From Paraescarpia echinospica (Eukaryota > Annelida > Polychaeta > Sabellida > Siboglinidae), in assembly GCA_020002185.1 (NCBI GenBank), contig CM034543.1, forward strand, positions 33,216,290 to 33,280,289: DNA of 64,000 bases, in the 5' to 3' direction. The position numbers and the translations under genes were made by a program. Below are positions 1 to 11,448 of the stretch, piece after piece (within the stretch, counting starts at the first letter, position 1; each line of letters starts with the position of its first letter). The notes below the pieces were generated by a model, which worked only from the letters and a program-made list of their open reading frames with translations, had not been told where the DNA came from and made no database searches.

Positions 1-170
1 CTTTTCGAGTATACCTAAGTTATTTTATATATTATTTTATACCTAAGTTATTTGAATCCTAGATCATATTGTTATATTGCATTGATAATTATGTATATTG
101 CTGTTTTAAAGTTTCTCATGTTCTGCCAGTGCAATAGGCTTACAGCAGTAGGGAAATAGCAGGAAAATTT

Positions 171-425
171 TGCATTTTGGGGGGCCCTGAGAATGATTAA
201 ATCAAATACAGATTTCTTGTGTATAGTGGCATCTATGCAAAATCAGAGAAACAGTTACTGAAGGTTTTGAAAAAATTTGCAAAATGTGAAAATGTACCAG
301 TTTCGGGGGCCATGGGGGCCCTTAGAATGATTCAATAAAATACAGATTTCTCGTGCATAATGGCAGTACCATATGATACATCTATACAAAATTAGAGAAA
401 TAGTTGCTTAACGGTTTCTGAGATA
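171..425. repeat. Two tandem copies of a ~127-bp unit
   Basis: Positions 171-297 and 298-425 share GGGGGCCCT..GAATGATT, AATACAGATTTCT and AGAGAAA.AGTT in the same order. The copies are clearly diverged. No coding content was recognised in 1-1100. Confidence 0.7.
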
Positions 426-1347
426 TGGCAGCTAACGGCACACGGCGGACGCAGAGTGATGGCATAAGTCCGTTGGACCTTCGGCCCAAAGGCTTAACAA
501 TTCTTGAGCCTTGGATAAAATTCTCCAGAAAATACACTACTTTGCACCAAGAGGGGGTACATTTTCAACATCTTCTGGTAGAGAACCAGCCGCGTGAATT
601 TCTATACTTTGGTAAAAAAATTGCTGCCCCCTCAGTTGTTTTAGGTTAGCTACGGCCCTGAATTTGAAAACAATATTCTTTGGAATGTCTGAACGCTCCA
701 CGTGTTCGGCATCCATTCTTTGATGGCTTGACGAACCTTTTGCTACGTGACAAGTCACGTGACTGATAGGTCAATTCCACCTGGGACAGTATTCACTTCT
801 GTTAAATTCCTATACTCCATCTCTGTAAGTGCTGCACAGTAAATTCAAGCGCATGCATGAACGCACGCACGCACTCAAGCGCATGCAGTGTGTCTAGTGT
901 TGATCACAACAGAATTATCTGCCTTTTAGTTTGATAAAAAGGAGGCCTTTATAAAATGCCAAATTTAACTAGACTATAAAACATATTCCTGTTGGGGCGA
1001 GACAATTTTCTATTTGTGGGTGGACTTTATGTTTATGTCCATGTACACTTTAAATATTGTTAAAGCGTTGCATATTTCTGCACATAACAATCACACATTA
1101 CAACAAAGATACCTTTAAACAGTTGTTTATTTAATTATGAATACGGTTACAAAATATAAATGCATCTATTGACACATATGCAATAACTTACCTCTATGAT
1201 TGTTAGGCTATAACTGTTGCATTATAAAAAACAAGGCACTGGTGATGGGGTTTACCACTAGGGGTCGCCTCTGTACGTCTATCTAGTGGATGGCAGTTGA
1301 ACCGATGAATATTGCACAACAATGCACAGGGCACGAAGAACAGACGT

Positions 1348-2500
1348 GGTTGCTGAGCATTAGAGAACCGCAGTGTTTGTTGATTCACTGATCACAATGG
1401 CCACAACTGCGACCCACCACAGTGAACTGTGTCTATTGTATCTCACAGGCCTATTCTGCACGAGCCAGAAATAGATATCTAGGTCATGTGAACACAGTGA
1501 ACCGGGTGTTATGTCTCACAGGCCTATTCTGCACACGAGCTAAAAATAGCTGTCTAGGTCATGTGACCGACCACAGTGAACCGGGTATTATGTCACACAG
1601 GCCTATTCTGCATGAACCAAAAATAGCTGTTTATGTCATCTGACCCACCACAGTGAACTGGGTATTATGTCTCACAGGCCTATTCTGCATGAACCAAAAA
1701 TAGCTGTTTATGTCATCTGACCCACCACAGTGAACCGGATATTATGTCTCACAGGCCTATTCTGCACTAGCCAAAAATAGCTGTCTAGGTCATGTGACCC
1801 ACCACAGTGAACCGGGTATTAAGTCACACAGGCCTATTCTGCATGAGCCAAAAATAGCTGTCTATGTCATGTGACTCACCACAGTGAACCGGCTATTATG
1901 TCTCACAGGCTTATTCTGCACGAGCCCAAAATAGCTGTCTAGGTCATGTGACCCACCACAGTGAACCGGCTATTATGTCTCACAAGCCTATTCTGCACAG
2001 GAGCTAAAAATAGCTATCTAGGTCACGCTCCGTTTTGTGACTGGCAGAAATGCAAACCTTACAATGTAATTTTTCAAAGTTCCCTTTATTTTCCTCAACA
2101 TGTTATCCAAACTAATAAAATTCTACAAACCCACACATTACAAAACAAATGATACGAGTCAAAACTAGTTTGCTTCTCAAACTGTTGCTGTTGATTAATT
2201 TTTACCAATAAATAAAAAACTACTAAAGATATTTCAACAAGTGAGCTATCATTTTAAATTTAAGCTAATGATCTATAAAATCCAAAATGGCAGAAGAGTC
2301 CTTTTCACAATTTTGCTACTCCATGCCCACTTTACTGTGGCAGGTTGCACGTGTCAATCAAAATGGTAGAAGACTCCATTTCACAATTTTGCTACTCCAT
2401 GCCCACTTTACTGTGGCAGGTCACACGTGTCAATCAAAATGGTTGCTGAACATTAGTGAACTGCATAGTGTTTGTTGATTCACTGATCACACTGGCCACC
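1348..2500. repeat. Composite repeat element framed by direct repeats
   Basis: Direct repeats of about 57 bp (shared GTTTGTTGATTCACTGATCA) lie at 1348-1404 and 2440-2498. Between them are the 77-bp array, an AT-rich stretch and two tandem copies of about 80 bp (ACTCCATGCCCACTTTACTG). A shorter relative lies at 46740-47240 on the same strand. It looks like a non-autonomous mobile element; the family is unknown. Confidence 0.6.
1412..2030. repeat. 77-bp tandem array, 8 copies
   Basis: Copies of CACAGTGAAC start at 1418, 1493, 1572, 1648, 1726, 1803, 1880 and 1957. Each unit also holds CACAGGCCTATTCTGCA and AAAAATAGCTGTCTAGGTCA. There are point differences between units and no shared long frame. 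Confidence 0.9.
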
Positions 2501-3002
2501 ATTAAAGCTAGGATTCCATATGTACGGCAACAGTGTGTGGATGAGGCATGCAACAAAACAATTAACATAGCGCACGGCGGAAATTATTAGAACTAGTTCC
2601 GTCGAATGAGTTTTGTTACGTGGATACGGATGCAGCAAACTGCATTGCTCCATGTACCGATTCGAATCGTATTCGCATGGGAATTGGATAGGAGATTCCC
2701 AAACGTGACGTAGATATGGAATCCTAGCTTAAGAGGGGACGCATGCGAGAAGGTGGACTTAAGAAAGGTGGTGAAGGATGGAACGTGGAGGGAGAAACAG
2801 AAAGGGGTAACAGCTGGGTTGATGCATGGGTACATGAAGGGAACCATAAGAAAGAACACTGAGGAAAAGAAATATGTTTTCTTCCAGTCTCTGAGCATTG
2901 GTTTCTCATTTCTTCATTCACTGCGCTGTTTGTTACTGCAAGTTAGCTTAATGCCGACATTATTTCTTTCTTCTTGAATCGGAGCGATTTTCCATTTTTT
3001 AT
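2501..3002. other. Sequence 3' of CCDC22
   Basis: No gene was recognised. The CCDC22 3' UTR must start here, reading leftward from 3002. Short open frames on both strands overlap and look random. Confidence 0.5.
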
Positions 3003-3125
3003 TTACTGCGCTTCTAGTTTCTTTAGTTTGGCTATAAGTGAAGCATTCTCCTTCTTCATTTCGTGATAGTCGGCCATGATTCTCTCAAAGTTTGACAGCG
3101 TCTTCTTCAAACTTTCTTGTTCGAT
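3003..3125 (-). CDS. CCDC22: CCDC22 exon 17 (stop codon)
   Basis: Residues 601-640 begin IEQESLKKTLSNFERI and end in a lysine-rich helix and TAA at 3005-3003. The acceptor is ATTTTTAG. An AATAAA on the transcribed strand overlaps the stop codon, too close to be a normal polyadenylation signal, so the 3' end was not located. Confidence 0.96.
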   Translation of the reverse strand: MEQESLKKTLSNFERIMADYHEMKKENASLIAKLKKLEAQ

Positions 3126-3599
3126 CTAAAAATGCAAAGAAATATGGCACAAGTTAAACCAAGTTAAGACAAACATATCATCCCTGAAGCTTGGAATAAT
3201 GCAGTTAGCAGTTTTACTCAAAATTCAGTAGCATAATAATTGTGGAATGTACCCGACAGAATAAGTATTAAGAGAAACATGCTGTTTGTATTGTAGTCAT
3301 CACCCAAGGCGGCAGTTTCCCATCGTAACAGTTTCCCATTCCCATGACAACAGCCTTCTATGGCAACGTACTAAGGTATCATCTCAGAACCTCAATATCC
3401 GTTATCAGACAAAATTACTTTCATCTGGCCACAGCCCCACACCCCAAACAAATGTTTGTAAACATTGACATGACAACAATGATATATGAACAGTATTGGT
3501 CCGAAGTGTAAAATATCGATGTCCGACGCCAGATGAAATTGCCCTTGACCCCCCCACTCTCCCAAATGAAAGTAATTTCATCTGATATCGGACATCAAC

Positions 3600-4030
3600 G
3601 TTCTGGAGATCAAATCAAATTTATTTTAACACCACATATCTCCAAGAATTGATTCAGGGGTGTTTACAAAATACAACAAGAAGTATGAATACAACATGTA
3701 ATAAAAACATGAAGTTAGAATACATTGCATGTGTTACTTAAGAAAACAATAACAATATTAAAATGTATATATTTACAAAGAAAATAAATTACGCCTGTTT
3801 AAAGAGAAAGGTTTTTAGGTCCCTCCTAAAACTTCCAGTCACGTTATGTTCTTAGCTCTAGTGGAAGAGTGTTCCAGAGGGTGGGACCTGCACATGAAAA
3901 TGTTTGAGGTTAACTCTAGGAACAACCATGAGAGAGTAGTTAGCCAAGCGAAGAGTGCAACAGGGAACATAAGCAGATACATGGTCAGCAAGGTACTGAT
4001 CCCTACCGATGCAAGAGTTCCATGTGCATG
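3600..4030. mobile_element. Probable retroelement 3' tail in CCDC22 intron 16
   Basis: ATCAAATCAAATTTATTTTA is followed by a stretch with GGAAGAGTGTTCCAGAGGGT. A similar start (AAGTAAATTTATTTCCTC) occurs at 13940 and 32294. It resembles dispersed non-LTR tails; the family was not established. Confidence 0.4.
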
Positions 4031-4038
4031 ATACCTAC

Positions 4039-4113
4039 CTGATCTTCGAGTTCTCGGATTTCTCTCATAATGACCCCTGTGTCTTCGACAGTCCTGGTCA
4101 GCACGCTGCAGTT
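4039..4113 (-). CDS. CCDC22: CCDC22 exon 16
   Basis: Residues 576-600 include TVEDTGVIMREIRELEDQ, matching the vertebrate IEDTGTIMREVRDLEEQ. The acceptor is TTTCCAG and the donor CAG|GTAGGT. Confidence 0.97.
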
Positions 4114-4742
4114 CTGGAAATTATTGTAAGAAAATACTCACACATTTGCCGAAGGCTTACTACAATCAGCAATAATTAACTGCATTGAACAAATGTCATT
4201 TTTGTAACTTATGTGCATGTGTGTACATGTGTGTACATGGATGTGTGCACACATGTGCACGTGTGTGCACATGTTTGTGCATGTAATGATGCATTAGTAA
4301 GCCATTCAGTGTTTCTCAATAACCCCAATTCAAAGCATGTGGCCTACTTTTGGAAGGATTCTGGTTTAATGATTAGTTACGGATGTTTGGTTTTCTTTCA
4401 AGACCGACAGCTTATTATCTCTGATGAAGCAGGTATTCCAAACATCCACATATAGAACACTGCCATGTCGTTAGGGATATGGCATTGTTTGGCAAAATAG
4501 CTAAAATCTGATACTGATAATATTAATAATAACGTTTATTCCGTTGTAACTGGTACTAGTAAGTAACTAGTAATGTCAAGTTTTGTTAAGCATGTAGTTA
4601 ATTTACAAACTGGGTGATCCCAGTGAGACCCAGTAATGAATGGAACCAGGTCATGCACATTGAATTATGCTAATTCTAGGGCTGTCAACGAACAGCGAAT
4701 TGTTGGTTTAGTGAGAGAATTAACAGAAAGACGTATTCCAAC

Positions 4743-4802
4743 CTCGTGAAGTGCTGCAAGGTATTTGTAGGCCTTTCGCGTTGCTTCGTCCTTCTTTGCA
4801 TC
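4743..4802 (-). CDS. CCDC22: CCDC22 exon 15
   Basis: Residues 556-575 are DAKKDEATRKAYKYLAALHE, nearly the vertebrate sequence. The acceptor is TTTCTCAG and the donor GAG|GTTGGA. Confidence 0.97.
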
Positions 4803-4878
4803 CTGAGAAATAAAACATGGAAAGTGGGGTGAAGGTGGATTATCATATTTTATTTATCATATAATAAATAATAATATA

Positions 4879-5352
4879 CAGTAGGCCCCCTCTTATTAGG
4901 CCAACCCTTCAGCAAATCTAAAGTGGCCTTATAAGACGGGTGGCCTCTGGTGAGGGGGAACCATCGATGAATGTAGCATGCATATGACAGAACATTAATT
5001 CAATAATAACGTGTGTGCTGGCATATAGGAAAATAACAGTTGTTTTGTCATAGATAATGTAATTTGTAACACAAGTACAAATGCCAACTCATCACGACGA
5101 GTGTGTATCGTAGGCCTACTTAATTTGTTATAAAACATCGACATCGTCTTGTGATTAAAAGTAGCAGTTTCGGCTGCCGATTGGTCGCTGCCGAAGGGTA
5201 GACTCTTCCTGTAACCCCAGCCGTTGGCTGCATTAGCCAGGAGGCCGCTAGTGAGGGGCGGTTTGTATTAGACAATGCTAATGCAATGAAAATATGGCCG
5301 TGTAATCCGGGTGGCCGTTGGCAAGGGGGGCCTTATAAGAGGGGGACTACTG
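4879..5352. mobile_element. 474-bp TIR element (Tc1/mariner-like MITE)
   Basis: The left end CAGTAGGCCCCCTCTTATTA and the inverse of the right end, CAGTAGTCCCCCTCTTATAA, form terminal inverted repeats. TA dinucleotides flank both sides (4877-4878 and 5353-5354), the target duplication of the Tc1/mariner superfamily. There is no coding capacity, so it is non-autonomous. It lies in CCDC22 intron 14. Confidence 0.8.
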
Positions 5353-5589
5353 TATTTCTGTAGTGCCTATTTGCTCAGGAACCATTCGACATTACATCCA
5401 AAAACTAATCATTACAAGGAGTATAACATTATATAATGTTCTTCCCTTGTTGTTCTCTTTATGTTATTATATATGATTTGTCTTAATTTGATTTGTATAT
5501 ATTGTAAAGAATTACAAAGCATGCTTGTCCATGGTAAGCTTAACAACTTTCAGTGCAATGAGTTGTTGTGACAGAGTGAATAAAATGTA

Positions 5590-5918
5590 ATTTCTTATAC
5601 AGCGCAGTATCCAGTCCTCAGGATTTCACAAAGTGCTTTACACTTTACTCACTGGCAGACCTGTTCAATCGAACACTATCTCAACTTCTCTGGGAAGCAT
5701 CCCAGAGAAGTCGAGATGCCATGCTGCAATTCATGCGCAAAGACTATTCGTATGCAAATATCCACCACTGTCTATAGCCAGGTATTCAATCATACAGCTG
5801 GAACAATGCAAAATGAACGAACTTGTCCAAGGTTTGACACTACAGCACAGGATTCGAACCTGGGTTCTCTCGGTCGAGAGTTCGAACCTCTAGCCACTGA
5901 AACACTGTGCTCCACTAT
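5590..5918 (-). mobile_element. tRNA-derived SINE, copy A
   Basis: Read on the minus strand, the head has a B-box-like GGTTCGAATCCTG and an A-box-like TGGCTAGAGGTT. The body ends in the shared tail AAGTGCTTTG.. and GGACTGGATACTGCGC. It aligns over most of its length with 9448-9745 and in its tail with 53401-53522. Confidence 0.75.
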
Positions 5919-6208
5919 GAGAATTAGGGAGGGAGTGGTGTTTAATAATCACTCATTATGACTGACAAGGGATTGTCTCAAGACAGTGATGTGTGCCAAC
6001 ACATGAAACCAGTTTTATTAGAGAAAAGGGATGAATTTACAGCTATTTATTACACCACAATACTTCAGTTAAAAACATTATTATTTTTTAAATCAAACAT
6101 AAACATGCAAACTTCAACGGGTTTAGTCCAAAGGTTCGTGTAGCTGAAGAATATGAGGCTGCATGATATTGGTATTGTGTACCGTGTTTTGCGACAATCT
6201 GAACATAC

Positions 6209-6304
6209 CCTAAATATAAGTTCATCTGTAACAGTAAATGTCCGATCGAGTTTGCCGGACAGTTGGTTGATTTCTTTCTGAACGCTCCTGGTGTCCAGTA
6301 GAAC
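6209..6304 (-). CDS. CCDC22: CCDC22 exon 14
   Basis: Residues 524-555 include SVQKEINQLSGKLDRTFTV and TDELIF, the most conserved block of the family. The acceptor is GGCGCAG and the donor AGG|GTATGT. Confidence 0.97.
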
Positions 6305-6439
6305 CTGCGCCACACAAACACATGAGTATAGGGCACACAGCACAAGTGATTTATCCATTGGTGGCCATGTTAACTCTCTCATTCTCTATCTGTGTGTCTA
6401 TCTGTCTCACTCTCTCTTTCTCTCTCTCCCACCCATTGA

Positions 6440-6660
6440 AAATATACTATAACAGTGATATACAAGAAGTTTCAAGTTATTCTGTTTAGACAACAAAAAG
6501 CCATCAAGAGCTTTGAGATTTCACAAGAATTTACCACTTTGAGAACACATTCGGAGTAAACCACTGGTGTGATATTGTTGATTGTAGTTGCAAATGATTA
6601 GATTGTATTCACTCTTTGAGGTGTATAAACCCAACAATGCCTTTTGTGCATTGAGCACTT
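6440..6660 (+). mobile_element. LINE 3' end relic
   Basis: TTGTTGATTGTAGTTGCAAA and the following bases match 11846-11930, which lies just 3' of a recognisable LINE coding relic. This copy therefore looks like the 3' end of the same family. Confidence 0.5.
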
Positions 6661-6672
6661 ACAAACAATCAC

Positions 6673-6780
6673 CTTATCAATCTCTGTCTTCTGCTTCTTA
6701 ATGTTGGAGACTATTTCAAGGATTCTCTGAGTGTACGTGGAGCGATTCACATCCTTCGTCATCTGTTCATACTCCGACAC
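6673..6780 (-). CDS. CCDC22: CCDC22 exon 13
   Basis: Residues 488-523 include YTQRILEIVSNIKKQKTEI, almost the vertebrate sequence. The acceptor GTCGCTAG|GTGTCG and the first coding bases are repeated upstream in the intron. The donor is AAG|GTGATT. Confidence 0.96.
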
Positions 6781-7230
6781 CTAGCGACACGATCCAATAT
6801 TAATGTCAGACATGACAATGACATGTCACTCTATCATACTCTGAGTCTCTGACACATAGTGACACGACCCAATAATAATGTCAGACATGGCAATGACATG
6901 TCACTCTAATATACTCCGACACCTAGTGACACTACTCAACAATAATGTCAGATGTGAGAATGTCATGTCAATTTCATGCTATCATACTCCGACACCTAGT
7001 GACACAAATCAACAATGACATCAGACACATACTCTGACACCTAGTGACATGAATCAACAATGATGTCAGACAAGACGATGTCATGTCACTATCATACTCA
7101 GACATCTAACAATGTCAGACATTACAGTGACATGTCATTATCATACTCCGAAACCTAGTGACACAAATCGACAAATGGTGACATGAAGCAACAATGACAC
7201 AAGACAAAACAATGAAATTTCATTTAAATG
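6771..7230. repeat. Minisatellite that iterates the 3' splice site of CCDC22 exon 13
   Basis: Copies of ACTCCGACACCTAGTGACAC or close variants start at 6771, 6838, 6913, 6986, 7031, 7096 and 7145, with spacing 45-75 bp. The first copy is the real exon start and acceptor. On the coding strand each reads GTGTCACTAG|GTGTCGGAGT. The copy nearest the exon (6838) has lost the AG; at least four others keep it. Confidence 0.9.
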
Positions 7231-7748
7231 TCCGTATGTGATGTTACATCGAAAAAGGATTGTGACAATGACATGATATCAAACAACATGAGAAGACAAG
7301 TATAGAATATGACATGATGTAATCAGTAAGCACGTGCATGTTTCAAAGAAACTGCAAATGATAAACAGACTTCCAGTGAGAGTGCATTCACTGAGTGAGC
7401 TAAAAGAGGGTCTGTTCTTTTTACCTTTTCCAGTCTCACAGCAGAGAGAATTTGCCATATCTACAATATTCTATTAACAAATAGAATACATAGAATGGTT
7501 CACACCGGTTCACTCCGGTTTCTCCACCTGCGGAGAGGTTCTGTCACATGACCACAAATACAGCAAACTATTGACCAATTCTCACAGTATACAACAAACT
7601 CATTCTTTTGAATTACAATTACTACTATACAAATTACATTACAAATGTGTACATCACGTTTGTGTGCTACTCAAGAACAGTATGTAATGGGTATGCAAAA
7701 ATAAATTTGTTTTCACACCGCTCCGAGGTTTGCGGATGGCAAACAACC

Positions 7749-7834
7749 AGTTGAGCGACCTACCAGCTGATCGACCTACCAGCTGAGCGACCTACCAGCT
7801 GAGCGACCTACCAGCTGAGCGACCTACCAGCTGC
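7749..7834. repeat. 16-bp minisatellite that iterates the 5' splice site of CCDC22 exon 12
   Basis: Five copies of a unit containing CGACCTACCAGCTGAG occur at 16-bp spacing. On the coding strand each reads CAGCTG|GTAGGTCG. The real donor is at 7828/7827; extra ones are at 7811, 7795, 7779 and 7763. Confidence 0.93.
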
Positions 7835-7929
7835 TTGCAGAGTTCTTCCTTGCCCCGACTCTCTGACGCAAGCTCCTTCATCTTTACTCTCATCTCTTTC
7901 ATTGTCTCCAGCTTCTTCTCTGTCTCTGA
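7828..7929 (-). CDS. CCDC22: CCDC22 exon 12
   Basis: Residues 454-487 are a lysine- and glutamate-rich coiled coil ending GKEELCKQL, matching the family KEEVYKQL. The acceptor is ACTGCAG and the donor CTG|GTAGGT. The donor is repeated four more times at 16-bp spacing in the intron. Confidence 0.94.
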
Positions 7930-8641
7930 CTGCAGTCACACACATCTGACACATTGCACTTGTAGGCATAACTGTTAGTATTTATATGTTTATAATTGTT
8001 GCACTGTCTTTTTGACAGAAAGTTGGAGGTAGAAATACTAACCTACACACGTTTTGCTAACAGGCTTTTCACCTAGATGTTTATTATTCCCAGTGCTGCC
8101 CTGGGATTGAAACAATTCTAACATCAAATTATATTTATTTGTACTAACATCCTGCTTAGTAACAATGTCTTTGGTCCAGTATTTTAGCTGACTTTTCTTT
8201 TAACCCTGTAAACCTTTCTGCAAGCAACCTGCCAATTTGTTTTGTTCCCTAACAGCCGGAAACCAACTGCATATAAGCTGAACTTGAACATCTATAATTG
8301 CATGCTATGTCATTTTAAAGTTTAGTCTATTTGCCATACACAAGGGATATTTGTCTGTTGGATGTTTTTGAGTTAGCGCTGTTTGGAAACACATCTTGTT
8401 GAATCTGTAAGAGCACTATGGAGAATCCGAGTGCGTTTCGTTTAATCGTTATGGGGTCTAATGGGTAAACTTATTGATTGATACCTTTATTTTCACTTGG
8501 TAACATGCTTAGTTGACATTATTTTCGATGGCCAAGACATTCACGCGTCATTTACATAAATTATAGAATGTGTATTATAATATGTACAAAGGATAAAAAT
8601 TATCCTTGACACGTGCACGTATACGTGCATGTGTGACTCAC

Positions 8642-8758
8642 CACGTGTGTTTGTCCCAGCGCCTGCAGACTGCGGAACTGTTCCAGTAGCGGACCTCGGA
8701 TCTTCTCCCATTGGTCATTCAGACTGGCCAGTCGCTGGTGACTTGCGTCCACCACGGC
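8642..8758 (-). CDS. CCDC22: CCDC22 exon 11
   Basis: Residues 415-453 include HQRLASLNDQWEKIRGPLLE, conserved in the family. The acceptor is CCTACAG and the donor GTG|GTGAGT. Confidence 0.95.
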
Positions 8759-8843
8759 CTGTAGGAATACAAAACAAGTAGCACCCTTGACCAACCTATA
8801 CACATATACGTGTAATAATAATGCTGCATTTATTTAGTGCTAT

Positions 8844-8925
8844 TTCCAACTTTGTTGATCAAATCCCACTATGCTGATCAATTCCCACTACGTCAATCAA
8901 TTCCCACTTTGCTCACTGATGTAGT
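8844..8925. repeat. Short ~19-bp tandem repeat
   Basis: Four diverged units with GATCAATTCCCACTA lie in CCDC22 intron 10. The rest of the intron (8759-9302) shows nothing recognisable. Confidence 0.6.
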
Positions 8926-9302
8926 GTAATTTTAATTGCATACTGAATCTGTTGAGCGTGTACCTGGTTTAATAAAAAGCAAGTCGGGCATTTTACAACT
9001 GAATCGAACTGATTCAGCAGGCCCATCATCAAATAGGTATTTTATGAAATAACCCAAATTACTTGTTGGAACACATGATCATTAAATCCATTACAGTGTT
9101 AACCTAACATATTACATGCTTTCACATTTAGGCGTTTATGGTGTCGGCTATAAATCCACATGATGTATTGAGTAGTTTGGAAGGATGGGAGACGAGGAAA
9201 CAATGAAGTCAAATACATATATTATAATGTTCACCCGTCATAGAGGTGTGCATGATTGCAATCTGACAAGGTATACAGCAGCTGTTTGTCAGCGTGGCCC
9301 AC

Positions 9303-9422
9303 CTGAAGTTTGGCGATGTTGCTGTCAGCATCTGGAAGCAGGTCCATTGTACGTTTCTTCACTTTGTACACTTCTTCCTTCTCCTTGTTTTCCTTCTCCG
9401 CTATAGGCAGTCTCTCCTTCAT
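9303..9422 (-). CDS. CCDC22: CCDC22 exon 10
   Basis: Residues 375-414 include TMDLLPDADSNIAKLQ, matching the conserved VELLPDGTANLAKLQ. The exon starts with an ATG codon that is internal, since the TTGTCAG acceptor precedes it. The donor is CAG|GTGGGC. Confidence 0.94.
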
Positions 9423-9447
9423 CTGACAACATGATACATTTCTTAAA

Positions 9448-9745
9448 AGTAAAGGTAATTCTTGTATCGCGCAGTATCCAGTCATCAGGACTACTCAGAG
9501 CGCTTTACACTTTACTCCCTGGCAGACCTGTTCAACTGAACACCATCTCGACATCTCTGGGAAGCATTCAGCCATGCTGCAATTAATATGCGAAGACTAC
9601 TCGTACACAGATATCCACCACTGTCTATAGCCAGGTACTCATTCATACAGCAGAGTGAACTGGAGCAACGTAGAGTGAACAAACTTGTTCAAAGTTCGAC
9701 ATGGCAGCACAGGATTCGAACCCGGGTTCTCTTGATTGAGTCTTG
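9448..9745 (-). mobile_element. tRNA-derived SINE, copy B
   Basis: This is the same family as 5590-5918, with the minus-strand B-box-like GGTTCGAATCCTGTGCTG near 9713-9730 and the tail motif AGTAAAGTGTAAAGCGCT. The copies differ by many substitutions and small indels. Confidence 0.75.
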
Positions 9746-9771
9746 AGTATTCTGGGAAACAACATACATGT

Positions 9772-10025
9772 GAGGCATAGTGGTTAGAATGTCAAACCCA
9801 GTGGAGAGAATTCAGATTCTAGAATTTTATTGTTTAACAGTTTTGTTAATTTTGTTTGCTCCACATTGCCTCAGTTTACTCAGTTGTATAAATGAGTACC
9901 TGGCTATAGACAGTGGTGGATAAATGTATACAAATAGTCTTGATGCAACAAGTGGGGTGGTGGGGGTAAAGTGTCAAGTCTCAAGGAATGGATACAATGC
10001 TCTGTGTTGAACTCACTAGACAAGC
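9772..10025 (+). mobile_element. tRNA-derived SINE on the opposite strand
   Basis: The head GGCATAGTGGTTAGAATG is A-box-like. The body shares the GAGTACCTGGCTATAGACAG stretch with the neighbouring SINE in inverse orientation. The two heads face each other. The B box is degraded (CAGATTCTAGAA). Confidence 0.6.
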
Positions 10026-10641
10026 AAGTTATTACGTCATGAACCATGATGTACCTTCCTTTTAATAAACATTATAACTATAAATTTAGTCCAAATAAGA
10101 TGACAAAGGTAATATTACTCATTTTCAGACCAGTGTCCTCCCATAACCTTTATACATCATGCACACACGCACACATACTCACTTACTCTCTCTAAGTAGT
10201 AACTCACCAAGGCCCTTATACAGAGACCTGCTATTGGAACAAGTTTTTTGAAAATCGCAACAGGTATTTCTTTTTCAAATAACATGTTATTGTATAACAG
10301 GATTTTAGTTTTTCAAATACCATGATTATGCACTTTTATTTTCCCAATAACAAGGTCAAAATAGTGTTTGCGTTGTCATAAAATAGGCTTTGTACTAAGT
10401 GTGAAATCGAGCTTAGAAGTGTAGTTTGAAGTTTGAGTATTTTGTAAGCTTCAAGGGCAGCGCAAAGGGGGGTGCAGTTGGAGGGTTTCGAAGAGCCTCA
10501 GTCCCCTGAATATTCACCACATTCCGATGCCAATGATTAATGCATGTGTAATGGGGTTTTTATTGAGCATAGCGGGAAAATAAAAAATGAAAACGGCTAA
10601 ATTTGAAAATTTCACCATCCTGGCTAAGGGCCTGATCTCAC

Positions 10642-10761
10642 CTGCTGTTGTTTTCCACCCAAGGCCCGAAGCTGTAACTGGACTGAGTCAAGTCGAGACG
10701 AGAGGGTCGAAAGTTCATTCTGCAGTGACTGCAGCTCCACCTGCTGTTGACTTTCTCGCTC
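10642..10761 (-). CDS. CCDC22: CCDC22 exon 9
   Basis: Residues 335-374 begin the coiled coil (VELQSLQNELSTLSSRLDSV). They are heptad-like and glutamine-rich, and match the family EQELESLREQL region. The acceptor is TCTGTAG and the donor CAG|GTGAGA. Confidence 0.92.
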
Positions 10762-11448
10762 CTACAGAACAGCCAAATGTCGCTAATTTAGAATTATTTG
10801 ATGATGTCTATTACTGAACAGCTGTTGGCCACAAAACATCTTTAAGTCTTCCTACCTTAGTAAATTATATACCATTTATATGGAGGCATCCACATTGCAA
10901 ATTATGAGAAATAATATATGTGGAAGTTTGATTATTTAAAAAATTTCATTGTGGGTCAAAAGTGCCTACTCAATTCAATTGCTTTGCTCATTCTCATTTC
11001 AGAGTCATTTTGCAAAGAAGCAACATTTTGATGTACTTTTGGTAAAATCATCTAACAAACTACTTACTAATTTAATTCTTTATTAAAATCAATTCATGAT
11101 TCTCAAAACCGGAATCTTCATGTATTTCTGTTGATATGATGTCAATTTCCTTGCTCCCTCAAGAACCATATGACCGATAAATTCAGCAGGTTGAATGCTA
11201 CATGACAGCTTAGCAACTGCCTCTGGCAAGTTGCCAAGTATAACAAACAAAGTCAATCTTTTCGTCCATTTAAACAAATGTATGGACTTTTTTTATAAAC
11301 CATACTGCCAATAGTATTTAAACTATTCACACCCAAAATGTTTGGACATCAAAGAACCAGATTCACGATGGGGTAAACTAGCTGAGGAAGCAGCTTTAAT
11401 TGATCCATTGCATCTAACCAGTAAAACCTGATGTATGTTAGTACTGAC

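Noticed and set aside
6771..7230. CRISPR-like array
   Set aside because: Units and spacers are all related and diverged, the DNA is from an animal, and the unit is explained by the exon 13 splice site.
5840..9735. tRNA genes suggested by B-box-like GGTTCGAATCC
   Set aside because: The boxes sit in longer repeated bodies with shared tails and no cloverleaf, so these are SINEs.
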